The position numbers and the translations under genes were made by a program. From Mucilaginibacter myungsuensis (GTDB lineage: Bacteria > Bacteroidota > Bacteroidia > Sphingobacteriales > Sphingobacteriaceae), in NCBI RefSeq assembly GCF_015222005.1, contig NZ_JADFFL010000002.1, positions 310,001 to 374,000 of the forward strand: a stretch of 64,000 nt of DNA. Reading direction: 5' to 3'. This document shows, piece after piece, positions 34,515 to 41,917 of this stretch. The notes beneath the pieces were generated by a model that ran no database searches, was not told where the DNA came from, and saw nothing but the letters and a program-made list of their open reading frames with translations. How positions within the stretch are numbered: position 1 is the stretch's first letter; each line of letters opens with the position of its first letter.

Positions 34515-35753
34515 CTAAAACACCCTCAAAGTCAGCAAAGTAACATCATCGATAGGCTTGCCCCGCATGATCAGGTTAAGGTGGTCCATCAGCATTTGGT
34601 TGAACTTGTCGGGGGGGCGGTGGCCTTGTTGCAGGGCAAAGTTCAGTAGCTCGTGCTCGTTCCAGCGTTGGTTGGGGTTAAGCTCGTAGTCCATCAGGCC
34701 GTCGGTATAGTTGATGATGAGCGAGCCGGGGTCAACATCCACCTCGCCCTGATTAATGAATGGCAGCTCCTCAAAAGCGCCGATCATGGTGGTGCCCAGC
34801 TTTAATAACATGGCCTGGCCATTGCAATACAGGATCGACGGATTATGCCCGGCGTTGATGTAGGTAAGCTTGCGGGTCTGCTGGTTGTATTTCGCTAAAA
34901 AGAGGGTAATGAATTTCTCGCCCCGTGTGTTCTTTACTACGATACTGTTCAGGCGTTCGATAACCGACGTCAGGTCATCATCAACCGTGGCCCAGGCGCG
35001 TAGACTGGCCTGGAAGTTAGCCATCAGTAGCGCGGCTGATACGCCCTTGCCCGATACGTCGGCTATGCACCAGATCAGCTCGTGCTCGTTAATGCGCATA
35101 AAGTCGAAGTAGTCGCCGCCGATGTTTTGGTGGGGCAGGTACATGGCTCCTATCTCCACCGCCGAATCCTTATGCAGCTTGCCGGGGATCAGCATGTTCT
35201 GTACTTCAGATGCCAGCTCCATTTCGCGCTGCATACGCTCGGCCTCCAATCGCTGGCGGAACAACTTTTTATTTTGCAGGGCCAGGATAATAGCATTGAT
35301 CAGCGTCTGAATGAACGACAGGTCGTTGTCCATCATCTCTGCCGGCGAGTTAAAATCACCTATCAGTGCGTATGCAAGGTTCTTGGTCTTATCGTTAAAG
35401 GGGATAAAATGGCTGTAGTTTTTCAGCAATGCATGTTCGCTATCTGCCAATGGCAGGGGATGGCGGTTTTTCTTTAACGTGGTGCAGGCCTTAAGGAGCA
35501 CAGGCAGCGTTTCGAACTGGCCGCCGTACTTGGATATGCAGATAAAGCTACCGTCCTTCTCGATCAGTAAACGCAACTTGCCCACATTCAGGTGGTTCTG
35601 CAAAATAGCTTCCATCATCTCTATCAACACGGGGGTCGATGAGTTTTTGTTGATGGCGCGGGTGATCTCTAAAAGAGCGTTCAACTCCGATTGCCGTTTT
35701 AGCAACAGTCGGATCAGTTCGTCTTCTCCAGGGTCAAAGTTGGTATCTTGCAT
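34515..35753 (-). CDS. PP2C-type (SpoIIE/RsbU-like) protein phosphatase with GAF-like domain
   Basis: A 412-residue signalling phosphatase. Residues about 20-165 look like a GAF-type sensor. A coiled linker (RQRLEAERMQREMELASEVQ) leads to the SpoIIE domain with metal-binding GGDYFDF, the ADVSGKGVSAALLMA motif, TLFLAKYN, YINAGHNPSIL and YTDGLMDYE. Such enzymes dephosphorylate anti-anti-sigma proteins or response partners. No RsbV/W-like genes are in the window. Confidence 0.9.
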   Translation of the reverse strand: MQDTNFDPGEDELIRLLLKRQSELNALLEITRAINKNSSTPVLIEMMEAILQNHLNVGKLRLLIEKDGSFICISKYGGQFETLPVLLKACTTLKKNRHPLPLADSEHALLKNYSHFIPFNDKTKNLAYALIGDFNSPAEMMDNDLSFIQTLINAIILALQNKKLFRQRLEAERMQREMELASEVQNMLIPGKLHKDSAVEIGAMYLPHQNIGGDYFDFMRINEHELIWCIADVSGKGVSAALLMANFQASLRAWATVDDDLTSVIERLNSIVVKNTRGEKFITLFLAKYNQQTRKLTYINAGHNPSILYCNGQAMLLKLGTTMIGAFEELPFINQGEVDVDPGSLIINYTDGLMDYELNPNQRWNEHELLNFALQQGHRPPDKFNQMLMDHLNLIMRGKPIDDVTLLTLRVF

Positions 35754-35851
35754 TAGGCAGCTTGTGGGCTCGCATCTAAATTATAAAAAATACTTCAAAA
35801 ACGCCGGTTATGCATTTTTTAACAAATTCGCAAAAAATGTCCGCCCGGATA

Positions 35852-35882
35852 TTTGCACTTTAAAACCTGTTTGCTATATTTG
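35852..35882 (+). promoter_or_regulatory. promoter of the 35903 gene
   Basis: TTTG (35852-35855), a 19-bp spacer and TATATTTG (35875-35882): both boxes match the Bacteroidota consensus. Start codon 20 bp downstream. Confidence 0.65.
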
Positions 35883-35902
35883 TTAGTATCAACCTATCTG
35901 TC

Positions 35903-36322
35903 ATGAAAACCATTCTTAAAACTTTTATCCTGTTTTCTTTCCTGTATATCTCTAACATCGCATCTGCACAGGTCAGCAAAAAAGACTTTGTAGGCATTTG
36001 GGAATTTGTACAATTTGGGGCCGATCCCAATAACCTTGGTCCATCTGCCCGAGGCGTACTTACTATCCGTACCGACACTTCGTTTACCATTGTAAGGCAG
36101 TCAGGCCAAGGGGCTGTGATCACCCAAAGCGGAACATATAAAGTAGCCGACGATAAATTCTTCGTCCAAAAGAAAACCTACCAAATGCCGGCCCTTGGTA
36201 ACGAAGGCGTTGGTCAGGAAGATAAATTAACTTACTGGTTCAGCGAGGATAAAAAGGCTTTAAGGTATTCGTACGCCCTGGCATCGGGCGAGGTTTATTA
36301 CGAGGTTTGGCGGAGGTTGTAG
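35903..36322 (+). CDS. small secreted beta-rich (lipocalin-like) protein
   Basis: A 139-residue protein with signal peptide (about 1-22, IASAQ). KKDFVGIWEFVQFG at the mature start and the later GTYKVADDKFFVQKKT and EDKLTYWFSEDKKALRYSY pattern suggest a small beta-barrel of the lipocalin-like/DUF4488 type, where GxW is the usual opening. No ligand can be named. Confidence 0.72.
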   Translation: MKTILKTFILFSFLYISNIASAQVSKKDFVGIWEFVQFGADPNNLGPSARGVLTIRTDTSFTIVRQSGQGAVITQSGTYKVADDKFFVQKKTYQMPALGNEGVGQEDKLTYWFSEDKKALRYSYALASGEVYYEVWRRL

Positions 36323-36344
36323 AAGAGATCAAGAGATCAACAGC

Positions 36345-36428
36345 AAGTCCCGTATCTGGTCGAAGTTGAAAACTTCAACCTAAAATTAAGCAAGCATTCT
36401 GCTTGTGGAAGCTGAAAGCTTCCAACAA
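36345..36428. repeat. cluster of three short palindromes
   Basis: GTTGAAAACTTCAAC (36365-36379), CAAGCATTCTGCTTG (36391-36405) and TGGAAGCTGAAAGCTTCCA (36406-36424) stand in a row between convergent genes. REP-like; may also act as transcription barrier. Confidence 0.5.
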
Positions 36429-36467
36429 TTCCGGACGAAGCTGGATGCTTTGTACAGGAGGCAGATC

Positions 36468-36791
36468 TTAATATTGCCCCAATATCCTCGCCTTCTGACG
36501 CTTAAACTCCTCTTCGGATATCGTGCCGTTATCCAGCAGGGTTTTATACTTGGTCAACTCATCGGCCGATGATGTTGGTGTGTTGAAATTGTAGAAAACC
36601 GGTTGTTGTTTGCGGCTGCTCAATAAAACAATGATCACGCCCAGGTAACTTAAGAAAAAGCCCAGGATGAGTCCAACGCCGCCGCCAATGGTCCTGTCTT
36701 TACCTAAGGAGTAGCCTAAAAATATCGGTGCGATCCAAATGCCGACGCCGACGATCAAGATCAAAATGATCTCGCTCATGCCAATGCCCAT
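36468..36791 (-). CDS. SHOCT domain membrane protein
   Basis: A 107-residue protein with two N-terminal transmembrane segments (about 7-28 and 37-60, glycine-rich) and a C-terminal SHOCT domain (about 78-107: LTKYKTLLDNGTISEEEFKRQKARIL), the short two-helix module often placed at protein ends. Function unknown. It is third in line behind tilS and the PH-like protein, after a 33-bp gap. Confidence 0.8.
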   Translation of the reverse strand: MGIGMSEIILILIVGVGIWIAPIFLGYSLGKDRTIGGGVGLILGFFLSYLGVIIVLLSSRKQQPVFYNFNTPTSSADELTKYKTLLDNGTISEEEFKRQKARILGQY

Positions 36792-36824
36792 TTTGTGTGT
36801 TGTTTAAGGTTTATAAATTGTGGT

Positions 36825-37310
36825 TTATTTAAGTTTCATTTCATCCTTTATCGCCCGCAAAAACTCGTTGGCATGTTGCGATCCAATGATGTATAAAAGG
36901 CCGTCGCGATCGGTAAGGTGGATGGCATCGTTACCGGCTGTATAAAAACGGATGGTGCCGCTTTTGTGCAAATTATAAACAGGGTTGTTGAACAGGTAGC
37001 GGCTGTAGCTGCCCTTCTCTACCTTAACAATGCTGTTCAGGTCTATCTTGACCAGTTTACTGCTCCACAGGCCGTCTACCATAATGCTTTTGTTGATGAC
37101 ACGGGTACGGAAATGCAACAAGAAACCCAGGATGATGGATATAGTGATAATGCCAAAACCGACCACTAATAGCAGGTCGCCGTTACGCTCGCGCTCGTCG
37201 GTAAAAAAGTAAGCGGCAAAGCAAAACATAGCCAAAACCAGGCGTATAGTTATCGGGATCCACTCGCGCCCCAGGTATTGCTTCTCGGTAAAAGCCGTAT
37301 TATCTGTCAT
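36825..37310 (-). CDS. membrane protein with PH-like domain
   Basis: A 161-residue protein with two transmembrane helices (about 17-36 and 45-66) and a C-terminal half (about 75-155) with a bPH-like strand pattern (SIMVDGLWSSKLVKIDLNSIVKVE...GTIRFYTAGNDAIHLTDRDG). Its start overlaps the tilS stop by 4 bp (ATGA), so it is co-transcribed with tilS. Function unknown. Confidence 0.75.
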   Translation of the reverse strand: MTDNTAFTEKQYLGREWIPITIRLVLAMFCFAAYFFTDERERNGDLLLVVGFGIITISIILGFLLHFRTRVINKSIMVDGLWSSKLVKIDLNSIVKVEKGSYSRYLFNNPVYNLHKSGTIRFYTAGNDAIHLTDRDGLLYIIGSQHANEFLRAIKDEMKLK

Positions 37311-38641
37311 AGGGTATTATTCAGTTCGAATATAGTAACTTTTTTAGTCTTTGCACTCACTTTGTACCGGTCATCCAACCGGTATCCGCCCAGCCAAATA
37401 ATGTCGCCGTTGCCATTGATCAGCACGGGCACTTGTTCTTTTTGATGCAGCGGTAATTTTTGCTGTATAAAAAAGTCGCTCAGCAATTGCCGCCCTTTCA
37501 TCCCCAGTGGCTGAAACGTATCGCCTTGTTGCCAGGGGCGCATTAGCAAGGGGTAGATCAGCCGGTCCGTATCAACCGATGTCGCCATCGGGTTATCGCG
37601 GATCACCAACGGACTATCATCGTGCAAAACAGACAAACGGAACGCGCCATAGTTTAACAAGTGCGCATCGGCAGCAATCGTTAAAGAGGCATGTTCTTTT
37701 ATACGGTTTTCCGTCAGGATGAGTTTATCCCTGTCCAGCAATAAATTGTGCGTAGCCGAATTAAACGTGCGGCCCGAATGTTTATCTAATGATGTGATGA
37801 TGCGGTCGACGTTCTCGCGGTTGAACCCGTAAGGCTGCAACAAGCTGAACAGCAACAGGTGTTGCGGCGAAAGCTGACGGATCACAGCCAAAGGCAAATG
37901 CAATTCATCGCCATGGATGATCAATTGTTGACGGTATTTGTCCGTCTCTTGCTCCAGCAGTTGCTCCAACTGGCGAAAGTGTTGCAGGTTATGCTCAAAA
38001 GTGCGTTCTAATGATGGATTGAGTGTTTTGAGTTTAGGGATCACCTCGTGCCGGATGAGGTTGCGGGCATATTTGGTGGATGAATTGCTGCTATCCTCGC
38101 GGTAGGGGATGTTGTTTTTGGACACGATCGACTCGATCTCGTCGCGGCCTAAAAATAGTAATGGCCTGGTTAGGTGGCCGTTTTGGGGTAAAATACCGTG
38201 CAGGCCGGTAATACCGGTGCCGCGGGTAAGGTTCAACAATATTGTTTCGATGGCATCGTTTTGGTGGTGTGCTAAAGCGATGGTGCAGTAATGGTTTTGC
38301 AGGCGCAATTCATCGAACCATTGGTAACGCAATTGCCGGGCGGCCATTTGTATAGATAGCTTGTGGCGGGCGGCAAAAGCGGTAGTATCAAAGTTGATGG
38401 TATGGAAGGGGGCGTTCATTTCGGTTGCAAGGTCCCGGCAAAATGCCTGATCAGCATCGGCCTCGGCACCCCTAAGCTGAAAGTTACAATGGGCAATGGC
38501 GAAAGCCTGACCACTGGCGGCCAGCAAACGCGCCATCAATACCGAATCCATACCGCCGCTAACGGCAGCCAAAACAACGCTGCCGCTATTGAACAAGCGG
38601 TTTTGGGTAACAAACTCGGAGAACTGGCTAACAGGCAGCAT
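37307..38641 (-). CDS. tilS: tRNA(Ile)-lysidine synthase
   Basis: A 444-residue ATP-dependent enzyme that modifies C34 of the CAU-anticodon isoleucine tRNA to lysidine. The P-loop is AAVSGGMDSVLMARLL (SGGxDS at 28-33), followed by AIAHCNFQLRGAEADAD and the typical IALAHHQNDAIETILLNLTRGTG. The C-terminal TilS substrate domain is present (residues ~370-435: LMRPWQQGDTFQPLGMKGRQ and KLPLHQKEQVPVLING). Essential in most bacteria. It diverges from the OstA-like gene with only 52 bp between. Confidence 0.95.
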   Translation of the reverse strand: MLPVSQFSEFVTQNRLFNSGSVVLAAVSGGMDSVLMARLLAASGQAFAIAHCNFQLRGAEADADQAFCRDLATEMNAPFHTINFDTTAFAARHKLSIQMAARQLRYQWFDELRLQNHYCTIALAHHQNDAIETILLNLTRGTGITGLHGILPQNGHLTRPLLFLGRDEIESIVSKNNIPYREDSSNSSTKYARNLIRHEVIPKLKTLNPSLERTFEHNLQHFRQLEQLLEQETDKYRQQLIIHGDELHLPLAVIRQLSPQHLLLFSLLQPYGFNRENVDRIITSLDKHSGRTFNSATHNLLLDRDKLILTENRIKEHASLTIAADAHLLNYGAFRLSVLHDDSPLVIRDNPMATSVDTDRLIYPLLMRPWQQGDTFQPLGMKGRQLLSDFFIQQKLPLHQKEQVPVLINGNGDIIWLGGYRLDDRYKVSAKTKKVTIFELNNTL

Positions 38642-38680
38642 CCATCAAAATTATTAATTTAATAAGCGCAACCAAAAAAC

Positions 38681-38688
38681 TAATTTTG
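38681..38688 (+). promoter_or_regulatory. -7 box (TAATTTTG) directly before the OstA-like start
   Basis: Exact TAnnTTTG ending 6 bp before the GTG at 38694, so transcription would begin at or next to the start codon. Confidence 0.5.
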
Positions 38689-38693
38689 CCAAC

Positions 38694-41519
38694 GTGATAA
38701 AAAGGCTCTTAACGTTTTTGCTATTAACCCTATCTGTGCAGGCTATAGCGCAGAAGAACACCCTGAATATAACCAGGTCCAGCAGTTCGGTAATGGCATC
38801 GCCGGATCTGTTGAAGGTTTATAATGGCACATTCACGCAAAAATATTCGGTGCTTACCTGCGATAGCGCCTACGTGTACACCAAGCTGAACACCTTTGAT
38901 GCTTTTGGCCACGTGGTGATCACCCAGGGCGATACCCTGCACGTGTACTCGGACAAGCTGAATTATAACGACAACACCAAAATAGCGCTGCTGACCGAGA
39001 ACGTGAAAATGGTGGAGAAGGACGCGGTGCTGACCACAAACTGGCTCAACTATAATACGGCTACCAAGGTGGGTACTTATATTGACGGCGGGAAGATCGT
39101 TAATAAAGAGAACACCCTCACCAGTCGCAATGGGTATTATTATGCCAACACCCGCGATGTTTATTTCCGTTACGATGTAGTGACCAACGGCCCCGACGCG
39201 TTGATCCGAACCGATACTATGCGTTATAACTCGGGTACCAAGATCACTTACTTTTACGGCCCTACCCGCATTTTTGGTAAAAAAGACAAGGATACCCTGT
39301 ACACCGAGAACGGCACCTATAACACCAAGACCGAGCAGGCCTTTTTTGGCAAGCGCAACCGCTACTCGCAAGGCACTAAATCGCTTAAAGGGGACAGTCT
39401 TTTTTACGATAAGCTGAAAGGCTACGGTAAGGCCATCCGCAATATCACTTTTGAGGATACCGAACAGCGTATGGTTTTGAAGGGGCATTTGGGCGAATAT
39501 TTCCGCAAGGAGGAAAAGGCCGTAGTGACTCAAAACCCTTATGTGGTATTGATATCCGAAGAGAAAGATACTACTAAGAAAGTTGCTACGGTAGACCCGG
39601 CAAAAACGCCTAAGATAACCGATGGGGTATCGTCGGCCATCAGCACCGCTACTACCTTATTGCCGGGAGGTAAATTATTAGATAACCCCGCGAGTATTGC
39701 CGGGGTGCTGCCATTGAACAAGGTAGACTCGTTAACTAAGGCCATGGGCGCGCAACCCGGACTAAAAAACGCGCTCACTCCGGCTAACATCAAAACGGCC
39801 GACTCTTTAGCAAAATTAAAGTCGACACAAGCGGCTATAAAAGCGGCTATGCCATTGGCGAGCAGCAAAATGGCCGACTCGATAAAACGGGCAGCGACCA
39901 AAGCTTTGGTTACCGGGAAAGCCCCGACGGTTACGTCCGCGCAAAAGAAAGCGGTAACGCAAGTGGTGGGTAATTTTGGCGTGGCCGTTCCAGCACCTAA
40001 GCCGGCAACTGTTAAACCTGCGCCGGCTAAAGCCCCTGCGATAGTAAAATACGTAACGCCCAAAGCCCCGCCAAGGATCCCGGACCCGGTATACACCGGG
40101 CCCGACCTGCATTTGAACGATCCCAAACCAAAAAATACGCCCGGCATTAAGCGCGATACCATGTTTATTGGGGCAGACACTTTAGAGACCCGCATGGTCA
40201 CTTTTAAAACGTTGAAAGAATTACAGGAGAAACGCAGGCTGGCAGGTATAGTGGACCCTAATCGTAAGATCGTTCCGCCGGTAGTTCCGTACACGTTAAA
40301 GAACTTGCCTAAGGTGCTGGAAACTATCCCGCCAAAATTTCCTTATTTAGCTTATCCGCCGTTCAAGGAAAGGCCGCTGCCTTACCTGCCTAAAAAGGAT
40401 ACGGTGGCTAAAGTTGAACCGGCCAAAAAACCGGACCTTAAACCGAAGCCTAAACCAGATCCTAAAAAGATAGCGGCCGATTCGGTTTTAAAAGCGAAGC
40501 GCCTGGCCGATTCTATAAAGCTGGCCAAAATGCAGCTGCCCGATACCGCCCGTGTACGGATCTTGAGCGCACACCACAACGTGCGGATCTTTAGGGCCGA
40601 CCTGCAGGGACGTGCCGATTCGTTGTTCTACAGCTCGAGCGATTCGATCATCCGCAACTATGTTAAACCGATGTATTGGACGCAGGGCGCGCAATTATCG
40701 GGCGATACCATCAACTTGCAGCTGAAGAACAAGAAGGCCGATTATATGGATGTGTTCCCTAAAAGCTTTGTGGTCTACATAGAGAAAAAGGATTCGACAC
40801 ATTTTAACCAGATCGGCGGTAAGCGCATTCAGTTCTGGTTTAAAGAGAATAAGATATCGCGCGTGTTCGTGACCGGCAATGCCGAGACCATTTACAATAA
40901 ACGATCTGATAAGACCGATGCCGTGACCGATCTGTACCGCTCCATCAGCAGTACGCTCAATTTTAATTTCAAAAATAACGAGATGGCCAATATGATGGCC
41001 AGCACCAAGGTTGACGAAAAGATCACCCCGATAAAGGAGGTGACCGAGGAGGATAAAACGTTGAAGAACTTTATCTGGAAGCCCAAGGACCGCCCGGCAT
41101 CAAAAGAAGAGATCATCAACCCGCCAAAAAAACCTGTCGAACCTAAAAAAGTAGCCCCTAAAAAAGGCACCGACCCGGCAGCAAAGCCCGGAGCAAAACC
41201 AACCACGGATGGTAAGCCAACAGGCAAAGCAGCATCGGCAACTGATAAGGCAGGTTCGGCCACCACGGCAGGAAAGGATTCGATCAAAACAATATCCGAA
41301 AAGTTGGTACCTCCTAAAGCGTTAGTTGATTCATTGAATAAGGCCAAGGGTAAGCCGATTACCGCTCCCGCCCGCAAAGACTCGTCTAAGAATATTTTGG
41401 GCGATAAGACAGCTACGCCGAAAGCGTACGTAGATTCTTTAAATAAAGAGAAAGCCAAAGAAGAAGCTGCAAAGAAAGCTGCCCCGCCGGTTAAGGACAC
41501 TACGGTTAGGAAGCCGTAA
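38694..41519 (+). CDS. OstA-like (LptA-type) protein with a very long linker
   Basis: A 941-residue secreted protein, GTG start, signal peptide 1-19 (VQAIAQ). Residues about 22-285 are OstA/LptA-like beta-jellyroll repeats (TCDSAYVYTKLNTFDAFGHV, THVYSDKLNYN-type strands), which in other phyla carry lipopolysaccharide to the outer membrane. About 285-615 is a linker rich in K, P, A and T. A second OstA-like block lies at about 615-770 (LSAHHNVRIFRADLQGRADS). The tail (about 790-941) is again K/P/A/T-rich and contains two PKA(L/Y)VDSLNK copies. A role in lipopolysaccharide transport is likely but not proven. Confidence 0.88.
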   Translation: MIKRLLTFLLLTLSVQAIAQKNTLNITRSSSSVMASPDLLKVYNGTFTQKYSVLTCDSAYVYTKLNTFDAFGHVVITQGDTLHVYSDKLNYNDNTKIALLTENVKMVEKDAVLTTNWLNYNTATKVGTYIDGGKIVNKENTLTSRNGYYYANTRDVYFRYDVVTNGPDALIRTDTMRYNSGTKITYFYGPTRIFGKKDKDTLYTENGTYNTKTEQAFFGKRNRYSQGTKSLKGDSLFYDKLKGYGKAIRNITFEDTEQRMVLKGHLGEYFRKEEKAVVTQNPYVVLISEEKDTTKKVATVDPAKTPKITDGVSSAISTATTLLPGGKLLDNPASIAGVLPLNKVDSLTKAMGAQPGLKNALTPANIKTADSLAKLKSTQAAIKAAMPLASSKMADSIKRAATKALVTGKAPTVTSAQKKAVTQVVGNFGVAVPAPKPATVKPAPAKAPAIVKYVTPKAPPRIPDPVYTGPDLHLNDPKPKNTPGIKRDTMFIGADTLETRMVTFKTLKELQEKRRLAGIVDPNRKIVPPVVPYTLKNLPKVLETIPPKFPYLAYPPFKERPLPYLPKKDTVAKVEPAKKPDLKPKPKPDPKKIAADSVLKAKRLADSIKLAKMQLPDTARVRILSAHHNVRIFRADLQGRADSLFYSSSDSIIRNYVKPMYWTQGAQLSGDTINLQLKNKKADYMDVFPKSFVVYIEKKDSTHFNQIGGKRIQFWFKENKISRVFVTGNAETIYNKRSDKTDAVTDLYRSISSTLNFNFKNNEMANMMASTKVDEKITPIKEVTEEDKTLKNFIWKPKDRPASKEEIINPPKKPVEPKKVAPKKGTDPAAKPGAKPTTDGKPTGKAASATDKAGSATTAGKDSIKTISEKLVPPKALVDSLNKAKGKPITAPARKDSSKNILGDKTATPKAYVDSLNKEKAKEEAAKKAAPPVKDTTVRKP

Positions 41520-41560
41520 CATTGAGCGAAGCAAAGCGGTCTTGCCTATTTGTTTAGGCC

Positions 41561-41616
41561 GTCATGGTGAGCGCGTCGAACCATGGTGCGTTGGGCTGGA
41601 CAGGCTCAGGGTGACA
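41561..41616. repeat. GTCATGGTGAGC repeat, copy 2 (short)
   Basis: Shares the GTCATGGTGAG-CG-GTCGAACCATGG start and ends GGCTCAGGGTGACA, but the middle of the 112-bp form is missing, leaving about 56 bp. Confidence 0.6.
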
Positions 41617-41663
41617 GCCCTTGTCATTTACTTCAAAATCAAACAGATCTAATAACTCAGGCC

Positions 41664-41775
41664 GTCATGGTGAGCTTGTCGAACCATGGTGCGGTGGACT
41701 TGACACTATGCAAAGGCGACCATGCATATCGGCCATGCCCCGCGCACGTTGCCCTTCGACAAGCTCAGGGTGACT
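41664..41775. repeat. GTCATGGTGAGC repeat, copy 3 (full length)
   Basis: A 112-bp copy matching 34337-34448 throughout, with outer arms TGAGCTTGTCGAA/TTCGACAAGCTCA. Together with copy 2 it fills most of the 398-bp gap between the OstA-like and M1 peptidase genes. Confidence 0.7.
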
Positions 41776-41861
41776 GCCCCGCTCCCCGTCGTTTGTGTCC
41801 TCGCAAACGACCAAAGGAAAAAACGTTAAGCTCACGTTGATGCCCGGCACAATGCCATAAA

Positions 41862-41898
41862 AGCGAAAAGCCACCCTTTTGGGATGGCTTTTCGCTTC
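41862..41898 (-). terminator. terminator of the M1 peptidase gene
   Basis: AAGCGAAAAGCCACCC and GGGATGGCTTTTCGCTT form a long stem around a short TTTT loop, 20 bp past the peptidase stop on the minus strand. One mismatch becomes U-G on the minus strand. Confidence 0.65.
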
Positions 41899-41917
41899 AT
41901 CAATTATCGATCAGACC

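Noticed and set aside
38730-39533. 267-codon minus-strand frame opposite the OstA-like gene
   Set aside because: Mirror of a strongly supported gene with signal peptide and OstA blocks; its own translation has no recognisable domain. The frames at 39539-40294 and 40892-41500 are the same kind of antisense by-product of K/P/A/T-rich coding DNA.
34337-41775. REP copies as the ends of one composite mobile element
   Set aside because: The enclosed genes are ordinary core genes (tilS, phosphatase, OstA-like) and neither target duplications nor a transposase are visible.
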